Made by a program: the position numbers and the translations under genes. DNA of 64,000 bases from Antedon mediterranea (Eukaryota > Echinodermata > Crinoidea > Comatulida > Antedonidae): NCBI RefSeq assembly GCF_964355755.1, contig NW_027306096.1, positions 1 to 64,000 of the forward strand. The letters are read 5' to 3'. Below the pieces are notes generated by a model. The model was not told where the DNA came from and ran no database searches. It worked only from the letters and a program-made list of their open reading frames with translations. Shown here one piece after another: positions 46,771-57,590 of this stretch (position 1 is the first letter of the stretch; each line of letters opens with the position of its first letter).

Positions 46771-49700
46771 ATTATCGTATTTGGAGACGATTTTGACCAT
46801 TTTGTGTTTTTCGATGAAACTTTTCACACAAAACCATCAAAGTGCACAAAATAGCTTCAGATCCCATTTGGAGACGTTTTAGACAATTTTGTGCATTTCG
46901 ATGAAACTTTTCACACAAAAACATCAAAGTGCACAAAATAGCTTCAAATCGCATTTGGAGACGTTTTAGACCATTTTGTGCATTTCGATGAAACTTTTCA
47001 CACAAAAACAACAAAGTGCATACAATAGCTTAATATCGTATTTGGAGACGTTTTAGACAATTTTGTGCGTTTCGATGAAACTTTTTACAAAAAACAACAA
47101 AGTGCACAAAATAGCTTCAAATCGCATTTGGAGACGTTTTAGACCATGTTGTGCATTTCGAAAAAACTTGATTACACAAAAATATCAAAGTGCTTAAAAT
47201 CGCATTTGAAACCGTTTTAGACCATTTTCAGCATTTCGATAAAACTTTTCACACAAAACATTAAAGTGCACAAAATAGCAAACTTTTTACACAAAACATC
47301 AAAGTGCACAAAAGAGCTCCAAATCGCATTTGGAGACGTTTTAGACCATTTTGTGCATTTCGAAAAAACTTTTCACTCAAAAACATCAAAGTGCATACAA
47401 TAGCTTAATATCGTATTTGGAGACGTTTTAGACAATTTTGTGCATTTCGATGAAACTTTTCACACAAAAACATCAAAGTGCACAAAATAGCTTCAAATCG
47501 CATTTTGAGAGGTTTTAGACAATTTTGTACATTTCGATGAAACTGGATTACACAAAACATCAAAGTGCACAAAATAGCTTCAAATCGCATTTGCAGACGT
47601 TTTAGACCATTTTGTGCATTTCGATAAAACTTTTCACTCAAAAACATCAAAATACATACAATAGCTTAATATCGTATTTGGAGACGTTTTAGAACATTTT
47701 GTGCATTTCGATGAAACTTTTCACACAAAAACATCAAAGTGAACAAAATAGCTTCAAATCGTATTTGGAGACGTTTTAGACAATTTTGTGCATTTCGATG
47801 AAAATTTTCACACAAAACAACAAAGTGCACAAAATAGCTTCAAATCGCATTTGGAGACGTTTTAGACCATTTTGTGCATTTCGATGAAACTTGGTTAAAC
47901 AAAAATATCAAAGTGCTTAAAATCACATTTGAAACCGTTTTAGACCATTTTGTGCATTTCTATAAAACTTTTTACACAAAACATCAAAGTGCACAAAAGA
48001 GCTTCAAATCGTATTTGGAGACGTTTTAGACCATTTTGTGCATTTCGAAAAAACTTGTTAACATAAAAACATCAAAGTGCTTAGATTAGCTTCAAAACGG
48101 ATTTGGAGACGTTTTAGACCATTTTGTGCATTTTGGTTAAACTTTTCACACAAAACATCAAAGTGCACAATATAGCTTCAAATCGCATTTGGAGACGTTT
48201 TAGACCATTTTGTGCGTTTCATTACACAAAACATCAAGGTGCACAAAATAGCTTCAAATCGCATTTGGAGACGTTTTAGACCATTTTGTGCATTTTGGTG
48301 AAACTTTTCACACAAAAACATCAATGTGCATACAAAAGCTTATTATCGTATTTTGAAACGTTTTAGACCAATTTGTGCATTTCGAAAAAACTTTTCACAC
48401 AAAAACATCAAAGTGTATACAATAGCTTAATATCGTATTTGGAGACGTTTTAGACAATTTTGTGCATTTCGATGAAACTTTTCACACAAAAACATCAAAG
48501 TGCACAAAATAGCTTCAAATCGCATTTTGAGAGGTTTTAGACAATTTTGTACATTTCGATGAAACTGGATTACACAAAACATCAAAGTGCACAAAATAGC
48601 TTCAAATCGCATTTGCAGACGTTTTAGACCATTTTGTGGATTTCGATAAAACTTTTCACACAAAAACATCAAAATACATACAATAGCTTAATATCGTATT
48701 TGGAGACGTTTTAGAACATTTTGTCCATTTCGATGAAACTTTTCACACAAAAACATCAATGTGCACAAAATAGCTTCAAATCGCATTGAGAGACGTTTTA
48801 GACCATTTTGTGCATTTCGATGAAACTTTTCACACAAAAACATCAAAGTGAACAAAATAGCTTCAAATCGTATTTGGAGACGTTTTAGACAATTTTGTGC
48901 ATTTAGATGAAAATTTTCACACAAAACAACAAAGTGCACAAAATAGCTTCAAATCGCATTTGGAGACGTTTTAGACAATTTTGTGCATTTCGAAAAAACT
49001 TGTTAACATAAAAACATCAAAGTGCACAAAATAGCTTCAAATCGCATTTGGAGACGTTTTAGACCATGTTGTGCATTTCCAAAAAACTTGATTACACAAA
49101 AATATCAAAGTGCTTAAAATCACATTTGAAACCGTTTTAGACCATTTTGAGCATTTCAATAAAACTTTTCACACAAAACATTAAAGTGCTTAAAATCACA
49201 TTTGAAAACGTTTTAGACCATTTCGAGCATTTCTATAAAACTTTTGACACAAAACATCAAAGTGCACAAAAGAGCTCCAAATCGCATTTGGAGACGTTTT
49301 AGACCATTTTGTGCGTTTCATTACACAAAAAATCAAAGTGCACAAAATAGCTTCAAATCGCATTTGGAGACGTTTTAGACCATGTTGTGCATTTCGAAGA
49401 AAACTTGATTACACAAAAATATCAAAGTTCTTAAAATCACATTTGAGACCGTTTTAGACCATTTTGAGCATTTCCATAAAACTTTTCACACAAAAACATC
49501 AAGATACATACAATAGCTTAATATCGTATTTGGAGACGTTTTAGAACTTTTTGTGCATTTCGATGAAACTTTTCAAACAAAACATCAAAGTGCAGAAAAT
49601 AGCTTCAAATCGTATTTGGAGACGTTTTAGACCATTTTGTGCATTTCGATCAAACTTTTCACACAAAAACATCAATGTGCACAAAATAGCTTCAAATCGC

Positions 49701-52700
49701 ATTTAGAGACGTTTTAGACCATTTTGTGCATTTCGATGAAACTTTTCACACAAAAACATCAAAGTGCACAAAATAGCTTCAAATCGCATTTGGAGACGTT
49801 TTAGACCATTTTGAGCATTTCGATGAAACTTTTCACACAAAAACAACAAAGTGCATACAATAGCTTAATATCGTATTTGGAGACGTTTTAGACCATTTTG
49901 TGCATTTCGATGAAACTTTTCACACAAAAACATCAAAGTGCACAAAATGGCTTCAAATCGCATTTGGAGACGTTTTAGACCAATTTGAGCATTTCGATGA
50001 AACTTTTCACACAAAAACAACAAAGTGCATACAATAGCTTAATATCGTATTTGGAGACGTTTTAGACCATTTTGTGCGTTTCGATGAAACTCTTCACAAA
50101 AAAACAACTAAGTGCACAAAATAGCTTCAAATCGTATTTGGAGAAGTTTTAGACCATTTTGTGCGTTTCATTACACAAAACATTTTGAGCATTTCGATGA
50201 AACTTTTCACACAAAACAACAAAGTGCACAAAATAGCTTCAAATCGCATTTGGAGAAGTTTTAGACCATTTTGTGCGTTTCATTACACAAAACATCAAAG
50301 TGCACAAAATAGCTTCAAATCGCATTTGGAGACGTTTTAGACCATGTTGTGCATTTCGAAAAAACTTGATTACACAAAAATATCAAAGTGCTTAAAATCA
50401 CATTTGAAACCGTTTTAGACCATTTTGAGCATTTCGATAAAACTTTTCACACAAAACATTAAAGTGCACAAAATAGCTTCAAATCGCATTTTGAAAGGTT
50501 TTAGACAATTTTGTACCTTTCAATGAAACTGGAATACACAAAACATCAAAGTGCACAAAATAGCTTCAAATCGCATTTGCAGACGTTTTAGACCATTTTG
50601 TGCATTTCGATGAAACTTGATTACACAAAAACATCAAAGTGCTTAAAATCCCATTTGAAACCGTTTTAGACCATTTTGAGCATTTCGATAAAACTTTTCA
50701 CACAAAACATCAAAGTGCACAAAATAACTTCAAATCGCATTTAGAGACGTTTTAGACCATTTTGTGCATTTCGTGAAAACTTTTGAGACAAAAACAACAA
50801 AGTGCATATAATAGCTTAATATCATATTTGGAGACGTTTTAGACCATTTTGTGCATTTCGATGAAACTTTTCACACAAAAACATCAAAGTGCACAAAATA
50901 GCTTCAAATCGTATTTGGAGATGTTTTAGACAATTTTGTGCATTTCGATGAAACTTTTCACACAAAACAACAAAGTGCACAAAATAACTTCAAATCGCAT
51001 TTAGAGACGTTTTAGACCATTTTGTGCATTTCGCGTAAACTTTTGAGACAAAAACAACAAAGTGCATATAATAGCTTAATATCATATTTGGAGACGTTTT
51101 AGACCATTTTGTGGATTTCGATGAAACTTTTCACACAAAAACATCAAAGTGCACAAAATAGCTTCAAATCGTATTTAGAGACGTTTTAGACAATTTTGTG
51201 CATTTCGATGAAACTTTTCACACAAAACATCAAAGTACACAACATAGCTTCAAATCGCATTTGGAGACGTTTTAGACCATTTTGTGCATTTCGATGAAAC
51301 TTTTCACACAAAACATAAAAGTGCACAAAATAGCTTCAAATCGCATTTGGAGACGTTTTAGACAATTTTGTGCATTTCGATGAAACTGGATTACACAAAA
51401 GTATCAAAGTGCTTAAAATCACATTTGAGACCGTTTTAGACCATTTTGAGCATTTCCATAAAACTTTTCAGACAAAAACATCAAAATACATAAAATAGCT
51501 TAATATCGTATTTGTAGACGTTTTAGAACATTTTGTGCATTCCGATGAAACTTTTCAAACAAAACATCAAAGTGCAGAAAATAGCTTCAAATCGTATTTG
51601 GAGACGTTTTAGACCATTTTGTGCATTTCGATCAAACTTTTCACACAAAAACATCAATGTGCACAAAATAGCTTCAAATCGCATTTAGAGACGTTTTAGA
51701 CCATTTTGTGCATTTCGATGAAACTTTTCACACAAAAACATCAAAGTGCACAAAATAGCTTCAAATCGAATTTGGAGACGTTTTAAACCATTTTGAGCAT
51801 TTCGATGAAACTTTTCACACAAAAACAACAAAGTGCCTACAATAGCTTAATATCGTATTTGGAGACGTTTTAGACAATTTTGTGCGTTTCGATGAAACTT
51901 TTCACAAAAAAACAACAAAGTGCACAAAATAGCTTCAAATCGCATTTGGAGACGTTTTAGACCATGTTGTGCATTTCGAAAAAACTTGATTACACAAAAA
52001 TATCAAAGTGCTTAAAATCACATTTGAAACCGTTTTAGACCATGTTGAGCATTTCGATAAAACTTTTCACACAAAACATTAAAGTGCTTAAAATCACATT
52101 TGAAACCGTTTTAGACCATTTCGAGCATTTCTATAAAACTTTTTACACAAAACATCAAAGTGCACAAAAGAGCTCCAAATCGCATTTGGAGACGTTTTAG
52201 ACCATTTTGTGTATTTCGAAAAAACTTTTCACACAAAAACATCAAAGTGCATAAAATAGCTTAATATCGTATTTGGAGACGTTTTAGACCATTTTGTGCG
52301 TTTCATTACACAAAACATCAAAGTGCACAAAATAGCTTCAAATCGCATTTGGAGACGTTTTAGACCATTTTGTGCATTTCAATGAGACTTTTCACACAAA
52401 AACATCAATTGGCATACAAAAGCTTATTATCGTATTTGGAGACGTTTTTGATCATTTTGTGCATTTCGATGAAACTTTTCACACAAACCATCAAAGTACA
52501 CAAAATAGCTTCAAATCGCATTTGGAGACGTTTTAGACCATTTTGTGCATTTCGATGAAACTTGATTACACAAATATATCAAAGTGCTTAAAATCACATT
52601 TGAAACCGTTTTAGAACATTTCGAGCATTTCTATAAAACTTTTTACACAAAACATCAAAGTGCACAAAAGAGCTCCAAATCGCATTTGGAGACGTTTTAG

Positions 52701-53413
52701 ACCATTTTGTGCATTTCGAAAAAACTTTTCACCGAAAAACATCAAAGTGCATACAATAGCTTAATATCGTATTTTGAGACGTTTTAGACCATGTTGTGCA
52801 TTTAGATGAAACTTTTCACACAAAACATCAAAGTGCACAAAATAGCTTCAAATCGCATTTGGAGACGTTTTAGACCATTTTGTGCATTTCGATCAAACTT
52901 TTCACACAAAAACATCAATGTGCACAAAATAGCTTCAAATCGCATTTAGAGACGTTTTAGACCATTTTGTGCATTTCGATGAAACTTTTCACACAAAAAC
53001 ATCAAAGTGCACAAAATAGCTTTAAATCGCATTTGGAGACGTTTTAGACCATTTTGAGCATTTCGATGAAACTTTTCATACAAAAAAAAAAAGTGCATAC
53101 AATAGCTTAATATCGTATTTGGAGACGTTTTAGACAATTTTGTGCGTTTCGATGAAACTTTTCACAAAAAAAAAAAAAAGTGCACAAAATAGCTTCAAAT
53201 CGCATTTGGAGACGTTTTAGGCCATGTTGTGCATTTCAAAAAAACTTGATTACACAAAAATATCAAAGTGCTTAAAATCACATTTGAAACCGTTTTAGAC
53301 CATTTTGAGCATTTCGATAAAACTTTTCACACAAAACATCAAAGTGCACAAAATAACTTCAAATCGTATTTGGAGACGTTTTAGACCATTTTGTGTATTT
53401 CGAAAAAACTTGA
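46771..53413 (-). repeat. Satellite array, block 3, inverted
   Basis: About 6.6 kb of the same satellite in the same orientation as block 2, continuing the monomer interrupted at 36,257. Modules of block 2 recur here: 47,405-47,650 and 48,427-48,672 (offset 1,022) match 25,839-26,084, and the truncated junction aaaatagcaaactttttac lies at 47,273-47,290. The block ends at 53,413, where the gypsy LTR begins in the middle of a monomer (cgaaaaaacttga). Confidence 0.97.
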
Positions 53414-53999
53414 TGTAATATAATGTTGCGTTGTTGAGGTACTAATGAAGACTCTTACTCGCTTGACTGTCGTAACACATATATTGTTTATTCAGTATAA
53501 TACTTCAGTACAATATACAACTATAAGTATAGATAAGGAACAGAGAATACAGTGATGCTGTCTGTGAGGTGTGAAGTGTGTAGGTCTGCTTCTGAAGAAG
53601 TGGCTGTGAGGTGTGTCTGGGCCCTTCTGAAACTTGGGAGTATATTGGCCCTCGGTTCATTTACATATGTCACTACGTAATCTTAGAGGTTACTGATTGG
53701 TCCTAAGTTGGTCCAGGGGTGTTTAAGTGGGAGTGATTAACGGTATAATAAGGTATTTCTGTGATGGATAACACTGTCAAATCTGTACTTAAATAGTGTC
53801 GATCACTCCTGGTTTAACGATGGGAAAAGTCACAAAATTAAGCTAAGTGTTTTCTTTAGGGATTCTATTATAAACTAAATGGTCATTAAAACATCTGGAC
53901 AAACTCTCCTCTGGACTTTCTGGGTCAAGTTTGTGAACCTATTTGAATTCCGATACAAAGGTCGATTTCTTAAATATAAAAGTATATCGTTATATTACA
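53414..53999 (-). repeat. Gypsy 3' LTR (586 bp)
   Basis: It begins TGTAATATA and ends TATATTACA, a perfect 9-bp terminal inverted repeat with canonical TG...CA ends. Its first 202 bp align without gaps to 63,799-64,000, with five substitutions. A minus-strand AATAAA at 53,487-53,492 could serve as the poly(A) signal. Confidence 0.95.
53487..53492 (-). promoter_or_regulatory. Candidate LTR poly(A) signal AATAAA
   Basis: AATAAA on the minus strand, about 73 bp before the outer end of the LTR, conserved in the other LTR (63,872-63,877). Position fits the R region of an LTR. Confidence 0.5.
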
Positions 54000-54024
54000 T
54001 CCCTCTGTTTCCCTTTTTTTTTTC
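54000..54024 (-). promoter_or_regulatory. Polypurine tract (plus-strand primer site)
   Basis: On the coding strand this is an almost pure purine run directly abutting the 3' LTR (read on the + strand as tccctctgtttccc followed by ten t). It is the expected position of the second-strand DNA primer. Confidence 0.8.
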
Positions 54025-54892
54025 TAATCTATTTAAAATATAAAAATGGTTATAATAGTGGCATGCAAAATTAAAGTTATATAAAAGAAAAAAAACATTA
54101 TTATACATATATGCAAAATTGAGTTAGCCAAAACCATTGACTCTGAAGTGTAACCTTATCACTTTCACTCTCTCTCTTTTCTCTCTTAAAAAAAATTAAA
54201 ATTAAAAATGAATTTGGTATTAAATTCGCGTAAATCAAACATAAATCGGTTAAAAATAAAATACAAAACTTAAAAATAGTATGTTACATTGAACATACAT
54301 CAAATCGTGCGACAACTCATCGCGTTCTAATGGTCTTCAAACATAAATCATCAAATTAAAACATAAAACTCAAGAAAGCTGTGGCTGATTAGCCTAAAAT
54401 CAAATATCAAACTTAATCACTTAAAACTTTAAAAGAAACAAATGTGTGTGTCCCGTTGACACAAACTTATCCACAATATATCGTTATCGTCACAACTTTA
54501 TCGATTTAAGCATTTATATTCACAGGTAATTACGATTTCAATCGGTCGACAAATTCGACTTTTGTACTCAATGTTAAAAAAATTACAATTAAAAGTACTA
54601 AGAAAATCTCCTGTTATTGTATATCAATTAATTAATGCTTGAGATTAACGACTCAAAGGTTAAACAAAATATTTGTTACAAAATGATTGTCGTTCCTTTT
54701 AATATCTCAATATATCGATCATTCAAAATTAATCTTTATCAAAAAACTCGTTACAAAATCAATACTTAAACATAAATTCAATTCTCTTTTAACTGAAATC
54801 ACATCATTATTAAACAAATCTCATCAAATACGTAGACTATGCTATCAATAATTTAGCAAATGTCGTAATTAAAAAAAATTTCTTGCAAAAAA
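54025..54892. other. Gypsy 3' untranslated region
   Basis: About 870 bp of AT-rich sequence between the integrase stop and the polypurine tract. No open frame with recognisable features and no envelope-like coding region. A ctctctct run lies near 54,169-54,187. Confidence 0.65.
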
Positions 54893-56173
54893 TTAAATCA
54901 GTAATTTGCGATCATTAGATTCTTGTTTTGTTTTATCGGTGTTGCGTTTGGCTGAAGTCGGTTTAGAATACGAAACTAAAACTTGGAAATGTCCTGCTTT
55001 AAATCTACCTCGGTTTAATGTCATACTTGAATCATTAGGTGCTGTCATAATTAGATTAGTTTGTTCCTTTATTTGTTCTTCTTTCATTTGGAATGGGGCT
55101 GCTAATCCCATGTTATTCTCTACACAGTCAATGTAAGGTTGCAAGTTAAGGGGTTCTATCTTAGTTGGATGTGTAAGGGTATCTGATTGCAATTGGGCGG
55201 GTGTCCTATCATGTTCGTCTACAAATTCAACATTGATTTCGTCATTTAGTACATTAATGGTGTTTTGGATTTTATCGTTATTATCATCAGTGGGTTCATT
55301 CAACAATTGTTTAAGTTTTTGTAGATGTGTAAAATTTTTGCGTTCTTTGGGTGTTCTCATAAAACAGGGTTTCAGTCTGTTATAATTGAATACGTCGCGA
55401 AGTATTTCTCCTTTAATCGTTGCTAGGATGTAGTGTGTTCTGTCTAGTACTTCATGAATTACTAATGGTCCGACCCATTCTGCGGCGATTTTCTTTGAAT
55501 TTGCCGTTAGTGATGATGATGTTGGCTTGTATAAATATACGAGTTGTCCTACTGAGTAAATTGGACTTTTTTCTAAGCGTTGGGAAATTTTCGAGTTTTG
55601 GACGTTTTGTTGTGTTCGCTGTAATTGTAGCATTGTCTGTGAAATGTTTTGAAATTTCTTCTTGAGGTGTTCAAAGTATTCTTCATAGGAATGAGACAAT
55701 CCTGAAATAGGGTTAAATGCTAATGAGGTCAAACTTGGAGGTTGGCGGCCAAAAACTAATTCGTAAGGGGAGTGGTTTCCTAAATGTGGGGATGAAAACG
55801 AGTTATAAGCATAACATGTTGTTGATACAAATCTAACCCAATCTGTTCCGAATTGGTTAAGGTTGACCTTTAACAGGTCCGATACGGTGCGGATATGACG
55901 TTCAACTTGTAAACTACCGTGATTGTGGACGCTGATGATTTTCCTATCAATATTAAGGGTGTTACATAATAGTGTTAATAATTTTCCTGTAAGGGAGGTT
56001 GCTGCATCTGAAATAAGACGAGATGGGGGTCCAAAAATACTGATGACCTTTTGAATTAGTGCTTCACAAATTGTTTCGGCATCAATGGATTTCAAAGGTA
56101 CACAAATCAAAAATCTAGTTATCTCATCACATACTACCATAATATGTTTAAAACCTGAAGGTGATGTTGGCAT
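54893..56173 (-). CDS. Gypsy integrase catalytic core and C-terminal domain
   Basis: A 426-codon frame encoding most of a DDE integrase, which inserts the reverse-transcribed DNA into the genome. The second catalytic Asp is Asp56 (RLISDAATS) and the Glu is Glu91 (LQVERHI), 34 residues between, as usual for this fold. The first Asp lies just upstream of the ATG in the same frame (SLDFKSM, near 56,185), so the reading region extends to about 56,200, where a frame break joins it to the RNase H segment. A GPY/F-like module follows at about residues 207-269 (AEWVGPLVIHEV, RLKP). A tail of about 155 residues, rich in Asn, Thr and Lys, has no recognised domain. Enzyme residues look intact, but the break prevents normal polyprotein synthesis. 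Confidence 0.92.
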   Translation of the reverse strand: MPTSPSGFKHIMVVCDEITRFLICVPLKSIDAETICEALIQKVISIFGPPSRLISDAATSLTGKLLTLLCNTLNIDRKIISVHNHGSLQVERHIRTVSDLLKVNLNQFGTDWVRFVSTTCYAYNSFSSPHLGNHSPYELVFGRQPPSLTSLAFNPISGLSHSYEEYFEHLKKKFQNISQTMLQLQRTQQNVQNSKISQRLEKSPIYSVGQLVYLYKPTSSSLTANSKKIAAEWVGPLVIHEVLDRTHYILATIKGEILRDVFNYNRLKPCFMRTPKERKNFTHLQKLKQLLNEPTDDNNDKIQNTINVLNDEINVEFVDEHDRTPAQLQSDTLTHPTKIEPLNLQPYIDCVENNMGLAAPFQMKEEQIKEQTNLIMTAPNDSSMTLNRGRFKAGHFQVLVSYSKPTSAKRNTDKTKQESNDRKLLI

Positions 56174-56177
56174 ACTC

Positions 56178-57590
56178 TTAAAATCTAGACTGAGTGTATG
56201 AAAGGGACGGTACTCGATCGTGTAAAGGACGTAACTTATCGGTTTTGGGACGAAATTGTTGACATCTAAGACACGCTTGGGTATAATTGTTGACTTTCTC
56301 GAACATAAGAGGCATGTAAAATAATTTCCTAATAGTAAGGTAAGTACGCATCGTACCTTGGTGGCTACTTAACAAATTGTCGTGATACTGAGAAATAATA
56401 GTTTCGGCTAAGTTTTCAGGAACGGCTAATTGCAATACAAATTCTCCACCTTTATCTTGGAAAAACAAACGGAATAGTAAACCGTTGCACAATATGTACT
56501 GCTCTGACTTATTCTGAACTGCACGAGCTGCTTTCTTATCAGCTGGAAGGATATCATGAGCTAAATAATCGTAAACTGGCTTAAAAAATGGTGAAGTTTC
56601 TTTTTCAACACGTAATTGTTTAACATCTACTGGGAGGTTATAATCTCTAATTATCTTTCTTTGAATAACATCCATTAATCTATCTAAGTCTTGTTGTTTT
56701 GGGATGTGTGCTGACTTAACTTCAGTTATGTTGGGTACTAGTGGTTTGGGCGATGTATACAATTCAACTGGTACATTTCGATGTGTAGTATCTTTGCTTT
56801 GCTTATTTTTGTCTACTAGTCGTTCCTCTGGAGGTTGTCGAATGTTCACATTACGTATTGGGGGTGGTGTTACGATAGATGGCGTTATGATAGGCGGTGA
56901 TCGATGTGCGTTTGTTTGTTGTCTCGTGATTATCTGTGGTGTAGTGGTAGGTTGAGGTGTAGGTCGCGTGTTTGTTGTCACTGGGTTTTGATTAATGACG
57001 GGCGTTTGTACTGGTTTGGGTTTATGTAGGTTAGGTATATTTATTCCCATTTTCTTGGCGTATGACCTTGTTACTGGTCTGCAAGTAGATGTGTTTGTAA
57101 TCGGGTTAAGAGATTCAGTCTCTGTAATATTAAATGCAATGGGTACAACTTGATCAATTTCGGAATCGTCGTCACGAGGGGCTCGGGAGAGAAAATCTGC
57201 TAAAACTAATTCAGTTCCTTTCTTATAACCAATTTGGAAAATGTATCCGGACAATCGTAATATTAGTTTCTGTAAACGGGGTGTACATGGCTGATCTTTT
57301 GAATTCCAAATTTGTACAATTGCTGAGTGGTCTACGAATGCATCAAATTTGCAACCCTTTAGTAAGTGTCGAAATGCTGAAACGTTAATGTAAAGTCCAA
57401 ATAACTCTAATTCTGTGACGCTATATCGTTGACAGGCTTGTGGTAAGATTTTGGAATAATAACCTATTATGTGTTCTGTACCGTTTACTGTTTGTGTTAT
57501 ATATGAACCTGTTGCGGTTCTTGAAGTGTCGCTATATAGCGTAAATCTACCTTCTTTTCTAGGCATTTGAAGAGTTGGTGGTTTAACCAT
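56178..57590 (-). CDS. Gypsy RNase H and integrase zinc-binding domain
   Basis: A 470-codon frame continuing pol after a break. RNase H, which degrades the RNA strand, covers about residues 10-136: Asp21 (LYSDTSR), Glu60 (SVTELELF), Asp87 (FVDHSA) and the closing ADFLSR. From about 140 to 330 lies a Pro/Thr/Asn-rich linker (TTNTRPTPQPTTTPQ) with no fold recognised, long for this position. Then comes the integrase HHCC finger: His403, His410, Cys440 and Cys443 (ACLRCQQF). The frame ends at a stop at 56,178, shortly after PLHDRVPSLS. The integrase core resumes in another frame from about 56,200, so a small indel near cctttacacgatcg (coding strand) separates them. Confidence 0.92.
   Translation of the reverse strand: MVKPPTLQMPRKEGRFTLYSDTSRTATGSYITQTVNGTEHIIGYYSKILPQACQRYSVTELELFGLYINVSAFRHLLKGCKFDAFVDHSAIVQIWNSKDQPCTPRLQKLILRLSGYIFQIGYKKGTELVLADFLSRAPRDDDSEIDQVVPIAFNITETESLNPITNTSTCRPVTRSYAKKMGINIPNLHKPKPVQTPVINQNPVTTNTRPTPQPTTTPQIITRQQTNAHRSPPIITPSIVTPPPIRNVNIRQPPEERLVDKNKQSKDTTHRNVPVELYTSPKPLVPNITEVKSAHIPKQQDLDRLMDVIQRKIIRDYNLPVDVKQLRVEKETSPFFKPVYDYLAHDILPADKKAARAVQNKSEQYILCNGLLFRLFFQDKGGEFVLQLAVPENLAETIISQYHDNLLSSHQGTMRTYLTIRKLFYMPLMFEKVNNYTQACLRCQQFRPKTDKLRPLHDRVPSLSYTQSRF

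Noticed and set aside
1-53413. Hammerhead ribozyme in the satellite monomer
   Set aside because: The monomer has cgaaa and gtc elements but no CUGAUGA core; ttgatg is the nearest, so the catalytic core is absent.
54025-54892. An envelope gene making the gypsy element retrovirus-like
   Set aside because: No open frame of useful length lies between integrase and the polypurine tract.
56704-56955. Plus-strand frames opposite the gypsy and DIRS genes
   Set aside because: These are shadows of the minus-strand coding regions and carry no motifs.
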